A stretch of 64,000 nt of DNA. It comes from Mucilaginibacter sp. GTDB lineage: Bacteria > Bacteroidota > Bacteroidia > Sphingobacteriales > Sphingobacteriaceae. The number at the start of each line of letters is the position of its first letter. The first letter of the stretch is position 1. The DNA is taken from assembly GCF_028288225.1 (NCBI RefSeq), contig NZ_JAQBOC010000018.1:1-64000 (forward strand), written 5' to 3'. Made by a program: the position numbers and the translations under genes. Under the pieces are notes generated by a model that worked only from the letters and a program-made list of their open reading frames with translations, had not been told where the DNA came from and made no database searches. Positions 19,559-28,659 of this stretch are shown here, piece after piece.

Positions 19559-19856
19559 TTTGTAATGGCAAATTAAGCAACCTACAGGTTGCAAATATAT
19601 ATGCAACTTTTGAGTTGCGCAAATTTATTTGCTTTTATTTTTTGCCGGGGTAAGTTTTCTTTAAAGGTGTTCAAAGAAATTGACATGGGGGGTTCACACC
19701 TTGTAATTGTAAATTCATCAAGATTAATTACGAAACTCCTTTCCTCAATTCTATTAATTACAGGTTTGAAAAAACGCCTCCTTATTTGTAATTGATTGTT
19801 GAGACAAATATTTGTATTATTGGTCTAACTAACCAATAAACAGATCATAATTACTA

Positions 19857-22800
19857 ATGAGTACTAAAGAACCCGAGCTGTTTGACTATTTCAAATCTGT
19901 TAAAGATGTAAAATCACCAGCAACGCATGCCGCACATCAATTAGACTCACTAATACCTAATCTGTCACTTTGTATTAAACTATTGATTTTATTTATCAAT
20001 AGTACGGATAGCGATTCTTCTTTGGAAAGACTACCAGATGATTTCAATCAATATTGTAATGTGATTTTATCAGACAACCTTTCGGGTTATCCAGTGGCTA
20101 TAGAAGGTTTGTCTCAAAAATTCGAAGCCTTTTTAAAGAAGGTTGGTTACCTCCGTTATAAGAATACTATTTATTGGAGCGGAGATAGTAGTCATATAGG
20201 GATAAAGGAAACAACACTTAATAATCTTTGTGACGGTATACTTGTACCACAAAAAGGTATGCCTAAGGGCACTGGAGCTAGGCACTTGCCACATCCTTTA
20301 TTTGCTTTTACTGGATTTAATCATGATTTAGTAGAATTCCTAAGAAAGGAACTAAGAAATAAAGTACATCAGGCTCCCAATATTCCTAAAAGAGATCTTA
20401 TTACTTATGCCGAATATGTATTGTTAGCATATCTATTCGTTGTTCAAGACAATTTATCATTACTATCAGAAAACCTTTCGATCGAAAGTAAGCATAATTC
20501 CAAGCTTGCAACTTATTTTTCAAAATGGCAAAATCGGTATGTGCAAACGATCTTTATTGAAAAAGACACTAATGATCTGGTTGAGCTATCCCCTCATATT
20601 ATTGAAACGGATTGGGATGTAAACAACCAAGCGCAATCATTTGTGCCCAAACAGGGCAAAATTCTAGATATTCTGGGTGATCTTAAACAGTTTGTAATAA
20701 TTGGCGATCCAGGATTAGGAAAAACTACTACATTGCAATTTCTCGGCTATCACTTAGCACGGCAGGATAAAAATTTGCCTTTATATTTTCCAATAAAAAA
20801 CTTTGTACCTAAAAGAGACTTACTTTCACAAGTTGCAACATATGCGGAATTAAGTCAAGATGTTATAAGTTCTTACAGAGAATCAGGATTCCTAGCTTTT
20901 TTATTCGATGGCATTAATGAGGTTCTTATTTCGGCTGATCAAGTTGAGCTCAAAAATCAGATTAAAAGTCTCCTTAAAGATTACAAGCATAGTTGTTTCA
21001 TATTCACAACTAGACCATCAGCATATAAAAACGATTTCAATATACCTGTATTCGAACTTCAAGCGTTAAACGACATAGAAATCATAGAGTTCATTCAGAA
21101 AAACCATCCCGAAAAGGCTACAACCCTGGTTACAGAACTCGAAAAACAACCAAAATTAAAAGAATTATGCCGAAATCCATTGATTTTGGTAATACTGTGC
21201 TCGCTTATTCAGCAGGCACCTTTTACCATTCCGTCTAATAAAGGTCTATTGCTTAAAAACTTTATTGATGCTTTGTTAAAACGAGAGCAGCATAAAAATC
21301 AACTATTTGACTGCTATAAGTATTTTAATTATCTCCTTGCACTTGGCTTACAAACCAGGATTGACGAACGCATTAGTTTCGACACGCACTATGCAATAAC
21401 CATTATATCGAAAGCTGTAGAACAAATTGACCCATCGGCGGATCGCTCAAAAATATTAATAGATCTAATTGATATTGGCTTGCTTACCAAAAACAATAAT
21501 CAGATCAGCTTTACTCACGAATTATACCAAGAATATTTCGCTGCTGAAGGAATATTACAAAAAAATCTACCAGAATCCGAATTGCAAGCATTTGAAGCTT
21601 CGACAAATTGGGAACAACCTCTTATTTTATACTCAGGATTAGTTGAACGTTACGACGAATTCATCGGAAGCCTTTCCGAACGCAACCCGATTTTGGCATT
21701 AAAATGCTTTGAAAGTTCAATTAAAAACGATGATGCCATACTTGCTGTCATTACTAAAAATGCTTTCATTAACTCTCAGAAAGTAGATAATATAAAAACA
21801 GCATCAAACGGGTTGATCACTTTACTTCGCCTTGGAGAAGCAAAATTATTCAACGAGTCGTTGGCATCAAGTATTGGCAAACACGGGGAAATTGTTTTTA
21901 GGTTGTTGGGACAGATATCATCCGTACTCGTCAAAACTATTGACTTTAACTATCTATTTGATTCCATATCAATCGTGGTTAATCTTAATAAGTCTTTTAT
22001 CCCATCGATTATTCGAAATCTTGGCAGGCGTAATCCTGAGGAAATCGTTAAAATCAAAGACCAATTATTTGATTTGTTTAAAAAGGATTTTTTTACCTCA
22101 ATTAAACCATCTTTTTTATATCGTTTCTTTCGTCTAATAGATCTTACTAGCGCCGAAAAAGTTGGTAAATCAAATTTGGAAAACTATTGTATTAAGCTTT
22201 GTAAAAATGACAATGCCCATTCTATTGAAAGTACAAATACAGCATGGAACCTCGTATCCCAATTTAAACTTTTTGATGATTCTAAATTTGTAACAAAGGT
22301 TATAGGTATATTGGTGAATAATCGTAAAGCAAATCATGGCTTTATTAAGAAGCTTGCTGATCATTCGCCCAATCAATTAGATAATATTATTATCGCTTGT
22401 CTTGACTCTAAAAACATTACCTGTCATTGCGTTGGAATATACTTGAGTATAGCTAACGGAAAAGAAGCAGCATTTAAGGAAGCTCTAGAGAAGCTATTTA
22501 TTTACCGTAACGAAGCTATTAAGAAAAGAATAGTCTCGTCCTATAATGACAATATGCTTGCTGAGAGAATAAGCGTGATCTTTAATCACGAAGTTATAAG
22601 ACGCTTACTAATTGAATTTGAAAAGAACAAGGCGACCGTTTACAAATACAAAGTAAAGGATATAAAAGACCAAATGATTGTTATTCGAATTAGAGGTCTT
22701 CATGTCCAAGGAAAACTCTTAGAGGCCGAAAGAATTACTAAAAACATTAAAAAAGATCAAGCACTAACTGTAAAACTTGCATTTATAGATCCATTTGCGC

Positions 22801-23207
22801 AGGTTGTATATTTTACGGAAAAGGAAGATCCGTTTGAAAATTATTATAGTATATGTCAGTTACCTGCGCCAGGCTTGGAGGTTCGTGCCAAAATTTCTTA
22901 CATTAAAAACGATGAAGCAGAAGCTTTTATTCACGACAAATATATAGGCATAATAAAAGATAGTCGATTGAAAGACCAAAAACTCCTTGGAAAAAAAGTT
23001 TCTGCAATAATTATCAAACTCGAAGAAGGACGATATATCTTAGAATTAGCGCCACAAAAAGTTTCGAAATTCAAACCCGCTATAGAAAAAATTCCTCAAA
23101 TAAATAAAAGTCAAAAAATCACATCAAAGTTTTCGGGCAAGTCAAGACGAGAATCAGATTTTGCATTTCTGTTGAAAAATGCGTTGAAGAGTGATAATGA
23201 AGATTAA
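19857..23207 (+). CDS. Bacterial NACHT-domain (STAND) protein with C-terminal S1/OB-like region; candidate defence gene
   Basis: 1116 aa; Walker A VIIGDPGLGKTTTLQFLGYHLA; Walker B LAFLFDGINEVL; FIFTTRPSAY; L.NPLILVILC; helical repeats; C-term GLEVRAKISYIKNDEAEAFIHDKYIGIIKDS. Confidence 0.75.
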   Translation: MSTKEPELFDYFKSVKDVKSPATHAAHQLDSLIPNLSLCIKLLILFINSTDSDSSLERLPDDFNQYCNVILSDNLSGYPVAIEGLSQKFEAFLKKVGYLRYKNTIYWSGDSSHIGIKETTLNNLCDGILVPQKGMPKGTGARHLPHPLFAFTGFNHDLVEFLRKELRNKVHQAPNIPKRDLITYAEYVLLAYLFVVQDNLSLLSENLSIESKHNSKLATYFSKWQNRYVQTIFIEKDTNDLVELSPHIIETDWDVNNQAQSFVPKQGKILDILGDLKQFVIIGDPGLGKTTTLQFLGYHLARQDKNLPLYFPIKNFVPKRDLLSQVATYAELSQDVISSYRESGFLAFLFDGINEVLISADQVELKNQIKSLLKDYKHSCFIFTTRPSAYKNDFNIPVFELQALNDIEIIEFIQKNHPEKATTLVTELEKQPKLKELCRNPLILVILCSLIQQAPFTIPSNKGLLLKNFIDALLKREQHKNQLFDCYKYFNYLLALGLQTRIDERISFDTHYAITIISKAVEQIDPSADRSKILIDLIDIGLLTKNNNQISFTHELYQEYFAAEGILQKNLPESELQAFEASTNWEQPLILYSGLVERYDEFIGSLSERNPILALKCFESSIKNDDAILAVITKNAFINSQKVDNIKTASNGLITLLRLGEAKLFNESLASSIGKHGEIVFRLLGQISSVLVKTIDFNYLFDSISIVVNLNKSFIPSIIRNLGRRNPEEIVKIKDQLFDLFKKDFFTSIKPSFLYRFFRLIDLTSAEKVGKSNLENYCIKLCKNDNAHSIESTNTAWNLVSQFKLFDDSKFVTKVIGILVNNRKANHGFIKKLADHSPNQLDNIIIACLDSKNITCHCVGIYLSIANGKEAAFKEALEKLFIYRNEAIKKRIVSSYNDNMLAERISVIFNHEVIRRLLIEFEKNKATVYKYKVKDIKDQMIVIRIRGLHVQGKLLEAERITKNIKKDQALTVKLAFIDPFAQVVYFTEKEDPFENYYSICQLPAPGLEVRAKISYIKNDEAEAFIHDKYIGIIKDSRLKDQKLLGKKVSAIIIKLEEGRYILELAPQKVSKFKPAIEKIPQINKSQKITSKFSGKSRRESDFAFLLKNALKSDNED

Positions 23208-23404
23208 GCTTAGAAACTATCAAGGATTAAATTAATATTAAAGATTATTACATAGTTTAGTTCATAAAATCTATTTGAATACCTCAATTGACAATATAGA
23301 TTTATTAAAATTTGTAAGCCATTTTTTCTTGTCATTTAGGTGAACGCTCATAAATCAGTTTTTCATCTTTATTAAATTAAAAAAAGTGCATTTAATTCAA
23401 GAGA

Positions 23405-23548
23405 ATGGAAACAAAAAAAAGAAAAGCAAGAAGAACAACAGGTCGTCCAATCAAGAAGAAAGTTAGAGATAGTAATATTTATGCAGGTAGGGAGGAAGCA
23501 ATGTTAAATAAAGTTGTAGAAATAATAGTGAAGAAAAACGCGTTATGA
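23405..23548 (+). CDS. Small basic protein, 47 aa
   Basis: METKKRKARRTTGRPIKKKVRDSNIYAGREEAMLNKVVEIIVKKNAL*; below the track length cut-off. Confidence 0.35.
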   Translation: METKKRKARRTTGRPIKKKVRDSNIYAGREEAMLNKVVEIIVKKNAL

Positions 23549-24142
23549 ATCTATCCTGAACTTTTTTGACAACAGGACTACCAACGCCTCGGCAGAATCA
23601 TTCAACGCCGGAAAAGTTTTCCCTGTGCTGTCTTCATTCATCGCATCTCCATTTATGATATAATTTCGAAAGGATTTCCCATCGTAACGGCTTGCTCCTC
23701 CAAAAACACCGAACCAGATGTTGCCTTTTTTATCTTCATAAATACTACCAACATCATTATTAAGAAGTCCGTCCTTGGTTGTAAAATTTCGAAAGGATTT
23801 CCCATCGTAATAATAAACACCTGAGCCAACGGAGCCGAACCAAAAGTTGCCTTTCCTGTCTTCTAAAACAGAAAAGAAACGTGCCGAACTTACTTTACTT
23901 GTGATATTAGTAAACGATTTTCCGTCGTATCGAAAAATGCCCTCCCACGAAGCAATCCAAATGTTGCCCTTTCTATCTTGTATGATATTACGGGTGATAT
24001 TGTTAGGTCCGGCGGAAGTGATTACGCTTCTGGTTTCGGACTTAATACTGTCTTTTGGGAGGTCAGTTTTGCTTTGTCCTTTACAGGAAGTGCAAAAAAC
24101 AAATATTAGTAACAAAGAATAGACGGGAAGATATTTTATCAT
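23543..24142 (-). CDS. Two-component-regulator propeller (Reg_prop) repeat lipoprotein, short
   Basis: Lipobox-like LLIFVFCTSC; repeats RKGNIWIASWEGIFRYDGKSFTN / RKGNFWFGSVGSGVYYYDGKSFRN / KKGNIWFGVFGGASRYDGKSFRN. Confidence 0.8.
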   Translation of the reverse strand: MIKYLPVYSLLLIFVFCTSCKGQSKTDLPKDSIKSETRSVITSAGPNNITRNIIQDRKGNIWIASWEGIFRYDGKSFTNITSKVSSARFFSVLEDRKGNFWFGSVGSGVYYYDGKSFRNFTTKDGLLNNDVGSIYEDKKGNIWFGVFGGASRYDGKSFRNYIINGDAMNEDSTGKTFPALNDSAEALVVLLSKKFRIDS

Positions 24143-24201
24143 TTTATCTTTTTCTTTTTATGAACTTCAAAAAACCAAAAGCTTTGCGGGTTTGGAATTT
24201 T

Positions 24202-25305
24202 TCAACATCCTTTATTTGGTATGGCATAAATCACGTTGCCTGAAACAGATAAATTGAAGCCATAATTTTCTATAGCAGGAAGTAACAGTTTTTTCCATGT
24301 TTTGCCCATGTCAGATGACCGGAATATACCATCTGAGCCGCCACATATTAAATATTTACCCATTTGTTTAATTGATAAAATATCCGATGAAGATTTAAGT
24401 AAGCCTATTTTTTTCATTAATAAACTACTCCAGGAAGGTTGAAGTTCTTCGCCTATGGCATTCCAGGTTTTTCCACTATCCAGTGAAATGTGTATGCTGT
24501 TTGTTTGAGTTATTGTGTTGTTTACTATAGCAGCAAATCCTCCATCTATACGTTCCACAGCGATGCCAACACCCCCTTCACTAATCACACGATCCCAGTT
24601 TTCACCATCATCGGTCGATCTTAATATTCCCTTTGAGCTGGCAGCCAGCAGTACACCGTTTGACTCTACCATTTTCATTACCCAGCCTCCAACATGCACA
24701 TATTTCCAGGTTTTTCCACTGTTAGTGGATTTATAAAGGGCGTTGTTGGAGCCTACGAAAACTGTGCCTCCTATAGTTTCAAAAACGCTGGATACTTGTT
24801 TCTCTTTATAATTCGTGTACATCCAATCTATCGTTCTGTTAAGGCGTACGGCTTGCTCTTGAAAATTCGTGTACATGGGTGACCAATTATTCGTTCCGTT
24901 TATTTTTTGTAAAAATTGACCCCTGAAATTATATGCAAATATCCCATTCTTGCCAGGGGCTATGTTACGCTGTTCACCAGGGAAAATTTCTTTTGTCCAA
25001 AAACGAGTTGTGGAATTTGGTTCACTGTGATAAACCCCATTGCCAGCACGTAAATAGAGCCCACGGTCATTTGCAAAGAAACCATCACTCCGCACACCTT
25101 CTCTCTGCAAATTTTCGGGCAACCCTTCGCTAATGTCCTGCCATGTTTGTCCGCCATCAGCAGATTTAAAAATGATGTTGACAATCGCCGATGATTTGCC
25201 TTCTTTTATTGGTTTCTTTTTTGCTTCCTTTTCTTTTAGCACAAAAGAATTTAGTAGAAATAATACCAGGAAGATAGCCGGAACAAATACAAATAATCTT
25301 TTCAT
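24202..25305 (-). CDS. BNR/sialidase-like (Ycf48/photosystem-II-stability-like) beta-propeller protein
   Basis: Repeats SADGGQTWQDIS, STNSGKTWKYVHVGG, STDDGENWDRV, SLDSGKTWNAIG, SSDMGKTWKKL. Confidence 0.8.
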   Translation of the reverse strand: MKRLFVFVPAIFLVLFLLNSFVLKEKEAKKKPIKEGKSSAIVNIIFKSADGGQTWQDISEGLPENLQREGVRSDGFFANDRGLYLRAGNGVYHSEPNSTTRFWTKEIFPGEQRNIAPGKNGIFAYNFRGQFLQKINGTNNWSPMYTNFQEQAVRLNRTIDWMYTNYKEKQVSSVFETIGGTVFVGSNNALYKSTNSGKTWKYVHVGGWVMKMVESNGVLLAASSKGILRSTDDGENWDRVISEGGVGIAVERIDGGFAAIVNNTITQTNSIHISLDSGKTWNAIGEELQPSWSSLLMKKIGLLKSSSDILSIKQMGKYLICGGSDGIFRSSDMGKTWKKLLLPAIENYGFNLSVSGNVIYAIPNKGC

Positions 25306-25454
25306 TTTTTTAAATTTTAAGTAAAACATATGTTTCATAATCTATTTTATGATCCTATCAGAATTGATGCAGCAAAATTACTTTGATATATTTCAGCCTG
25401 AGGCATCAGGATTGTAAATAAAAATGTAAACTTTGTAAATAAAAACTTGACACT

Positions 25455-26351
25455 ATGCATCTCAGCCGAAACCTCCTCTTCGGGAAACGCAAGTACCTGT
25501 TCGGATTGATCTTACTCTTGTTTAGCGCTGTAATCTGCGTGGCTTTCAGTATGACCGGCAGTGACGACTTTGATCTCGCCAGAAGAGAAGTTTTGCTCCG
25601 CAGGATCGGACATGAACTACTCTTACAGTCTGGCGATAGTACATCAAGAGTGCTCCCGGTAAAAAAGATCGCAGAAAATGAATACCAAATCAGTTTTGAG
25701 AATGAACTCACTTTTCAACCTGCCTCCCTGGTGAATACTACCAGCCGTTTGTTGGCCAAAGCCCCCCTTGCAAATGACTATGTTGTTAACGTGCTAAACT
25801 GTGGCAACTCCGGTGTAGCTTATGGATATGCTATATCAAAAAATAAGAAAGATGATATTGTAGCCTGTATAGGAAGGAAGCAGCCCCGGGCATGTTACAT
25901 GATCAACATTAAATTCAAAGCGACGGGTATAATTACAGCAAAGAACGGATACCTTTTGGGCAGCCTGCCATTTTTAGCATTTGTTGGATTTATTTTTTTG
26001 AGATCTGTTAAGCCACGGAGAGCCTTGCCTGACGGTCAGTATACTGACATGTTAACTTTGGGCGCGGTGTTGTTCGATACGAAGAACAGGAAGCTCATTA
26101 TAAATGAAAAACCAATAGACCTGACCGGAACCGAAACCCGTGTACTGCGCATTTTCGCGTTATCTCCTAACGAGACTATAGAGCGAAGCCGGCTGCAAAA
26201 AGAGATCTGGGAAGATGAAGGTGTTATTGTGGGGCGCAGTCTGGATATGTTCATATCAAAACTTAGAAAAAAATTGGAACTTGATCCGAATATCAACATT
26301 GTTGTTATACGCGGCAAAGGATATAAGCTTGAAATTAGGGGTCAAATATGA
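25455..26351 (+). CDS. Membrane-anchored winged-helix (OmpR/PhoB-type) transcriptional regulator
   Basis: TM near aa 15-33 and ~165-183; C-term IDLTGTETRVLRIFALSPNETIERSRLQKEIWEDEG...RSLDMFISKLRKKL...IVVIRGKGYKL. Confidence 0.85.
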   Translation: MHLSRNLLFGKRKYLFGLILLLFSAVICVAFSMTGSDDFDLARREVLLRRIGHELLLQSGDSTSRVLPVKKIAENEYQISFENELTFQPASLVNTTSRLLAKAPLANDYVVNVLNCGNSGVAYGYAISKNKKDDIVACIGRKQPRACYMINIKFKATGIITAKNGYLLGSLPFLAFVGFIFLRSVKPRRALPDGQYTDMLTLGAVLFDTKNRKLIINEKPIDLTGTETRVLRIFALSPNETIERSRLQKEIWEDEGVIVGRSLDMFISKLRKKLELDPNINIVVIRGKGYKLEIRGQI

Positions 26352-26361
26352 CGCTTAAAAT

Positions 26362-27012
26362 TTAACCAGCAACTTTGATTTTTACATCGTAGTAAAAATC
26401 ATGCAAACTTTTATTTCTGCTCAAATATTTGGTCAAACGTTTTTCATCATTTGTGTTAAACTCTTTACTAAACTCAAAATAAAGCTGATAATCTGGCTTC
26501 ATCTTTCCTTGCCTGTAACCTTTTTTAAATTCAATTCTCTTTTTTGCATTGGCCGTTTTTGAAGAATCACGGTCCTCTAGTAGAGTCAATATCCATGCAT
26601 CCATTTCTTCTACGGAAATTGCATACAAGAATGTCGAACTTAAATCTTCACCAATCCATTCATTAATTTTATTAATAATGGATGATCTTATTTCCTTGCA
26701 ATAATTTGGCCCTTTTTCTGGTTGTACAATACCATAATCTGCACTTTCCGCAGTATCAAAATGAATTGCTATAAAATCGCTTTGTTCTTGCAGGAAAAAA
26801 TCATCGATAAAAATGCGATTCTTACATTCATCTTTGACTGAATTCCATCCTCCATGAATCTCTCCTCTTCCAGCAGCTAAATCCGTTGCGTCATATTTAT
26901 ATTGAGGTAGTAAAGGTTGGAAATCACTTTCATCCATGCCTGTTATTCCAGAAATAATATTTACTATAACAGCTCTATCAGAATGTCCTTCTGCTATTAT
27001 GCCAATTCTCAT
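26362..27012 (-). CDS. TOPRIM/DUF4276-like protein, putative effector nuclease
   Basis: MRIGIIAEGHSDRAVI (TOPRIM-like Glu), FIAIHFDTAESAD (acidic motif), VEEMDAWILTLLEDRD. Confidence 0.6.
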   Translation of the reverse strand: MRIGIIAEGHSDRAVIVNIISGITGMDESDFQPLLPQYKYDATDLAAGRGEIHGGWNSVKDECKNRIFIDDFFLQEQSDFIAIHFDTAESADYGIVQPEKGPNYCKEIRSSIINKINEWIGEDLSSTFLYAISVEEMDAWILTLLEDRDSSKTANAKKRIEFKKGYRQGKMKPDYQLYFEFSKEFNTNDEKRLTKYLSRNKSLHDFYYDVKIKVAG

Positions 27013-27015
27013 AAT

Positions 27016-28659
27016 TTAAAAGTTATCCGGGACACCTCCTAAAGACCCTCTCATCCACATTTCTGAAATTTTTAATGGCTTATCTTTTAAATCTTCTTTA
27101 AACTTCACGCGCCTGGTTTTTGTATGCCCTTCACTATTTCTATAAACGACAAATAATCTTTGTTCATCATCAAATAAATTTAGGCCATCTAAAACAGCTG
27201 GGTTGTGGGTAGTTATAATGGCTTGTTTTCCCCTTTCTTTTGATAAAATAGCCAATTCCATTATCAATCGTTGACATAACCTCGGATTTAATGCGGTTTC
27301 AATATTATCAATTCCGAACAGTTTTGGGGTTTTATTACTGATAAAAAGTGATAAATAAAACAACACATGTAATATCCCCTCATTGCTATTTTCAGCAGAG
27401 AGAACATTATTCTTTTTCAGCATGTATTTATCTGAAAAATATAGCGTTGAGGTACTCCTACCTGGTTTAAGCCCTAAAAGCTTATTTTTGTCATCTTTAT
27501 CACTTATTATTCCGTCCAACCACTTAAAAAACATTTCACTCTTTTTTAAATAATCCCTTTCGAAAGAGTTAAAACTTGAAATCAATAAATCTAACCCTTC
27601 TCCATTCAGCCCCAATGGAGTTTTCCTACTATCTGACGGGGTGATTCCTCTCAGAGACTTAGTATTCAAATCGAAAATCCCGTATTCTGAAAGAATCTCT
27701 ATATATCTATCAGACTTATTGGAAATTTTATATTCGGATTTCTCAAAAACCTCTTTGAATGCAGTTTCAAAATCAACGTTGATTCCACTTTTTTCATAAT
27801 CATAAATAATATTTCTAAAGCGAACTAAAAAGTCGCTTTCAACCTCCGGTAATACACCATCGATCCACTTAGTATAAATTTCATTTTTCTTTTCAGGATA
27901 AATTGAAGAATGACTTGTTGTTAGTCCTTGATTAGTATTAAACCCAACCTGGATATTAATTCTATCACTTTGTGTAGCTCCCAAAAAAGAACTCAGCATT
28001 AAATCAGGCCTAGCAATTCTGATACCCCTACTATAAAGTCCATCAAAATTTAAATCATTAGCTTTAGCGGCTCCAATAACCGCTATTGCTTCTAAAATAT
28101 TCGATTTCCCACAACCATTTTCACCAATAAATACATTAAATCTTCCGAGTTCAATTTTATCATTTAATATGGACTTATAGTTACTAATTTCAATAGAGCG
28201 TAATTGTGTAGTATCTATTTTATTATCAGGTGTTTGATTCTGCTTAAATTCTTGAACTGCATCGTTCCAATCTTTGCTGTTAAATTTCAAAATAGCCTTC
28301 AATGCTATATCAGATAAAGCATAATGTGTTTTTGAACTTGTCGTGCTTAATTCAGGATCGTCAGGATTTAAAACAGCGATGGTATTTTCTACAAAAGGTT
28401 TTAAAGCAAGTTTTCTAAATGATTCTCTCGAATTAGGCTTATAATCAGCTTTGTAATATTCATTAGCAAATTCCATTATATCTTTGGAAATAATCATGCT
28501 TCTTTTATGGGCATTTTTCCATTGGCTTTCGGGTTTTAAATTACTTAATGCAAGTAATGTTAACGCACAAATGCGATTTTGCAAATGTTTTTCCAATCCT
28601 AAATCAGATAAAATTTGTTGTGCTTCTGAAATTTTAGATTCAATATTTTCTTTACTCAT
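27016..28659 (-). CDS. AAA family ATPase (OLD/AAA_21-like)
   Basis: RSIEISNYKSILNDKIELGRFNVFIGENGCGKSNILEAIAVIG (Walker A); PKLFGIDNIETALNPRLCQRLIMELAILSKERGKQAIITTHNPAVLDGL. Confidence 0.85.
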   Translation of the reverse strand: MSKENIESKISEAQQILSDLGLEKHLQNRICALTLLALSNLKPESQWKNAHKRSMIISKDIMEFANEYYKADYKPNSRESFRKLALKPFVENTIAVLNPDDPELSTTSSKTHYALSDIALKAILKFNSKDWNDAVQEFKQNQTPDNKIDTTQLRSIEISNYKSILNDKIELGRFNVFIGENGCGKSNILEAIAVIGAAKANDLNFDGLYSRGIRIARPDLMLSSFLGATQSDRINIQVGFNTNQGLTTSHSSIYPEKKNEIYTKWIDGVLPEVESDFLVRFRNIIYDYEKSGINVDFETAFKEVFEKSEYKISNKSDRYIEILSEYGIFDLNTKSLRGITPSDSRKTPLGLNGEGLDLLISSFNSFERDYLKKSEMFFKWLDGIISDKDDKNKLLGLKPGRSTSTLYFSDKYMLKKNNVLSAENSNEGILHVLFYLSLFISNKTPKLFGIDNIETALNPRLCQRLIMELAILSKERGKQAIITTHNPAVLDGLNLFDDEQRLFVVYRNSEGHTKTRRVKFKEDLKDKPLKISEMWMRGSLGGVPDNF

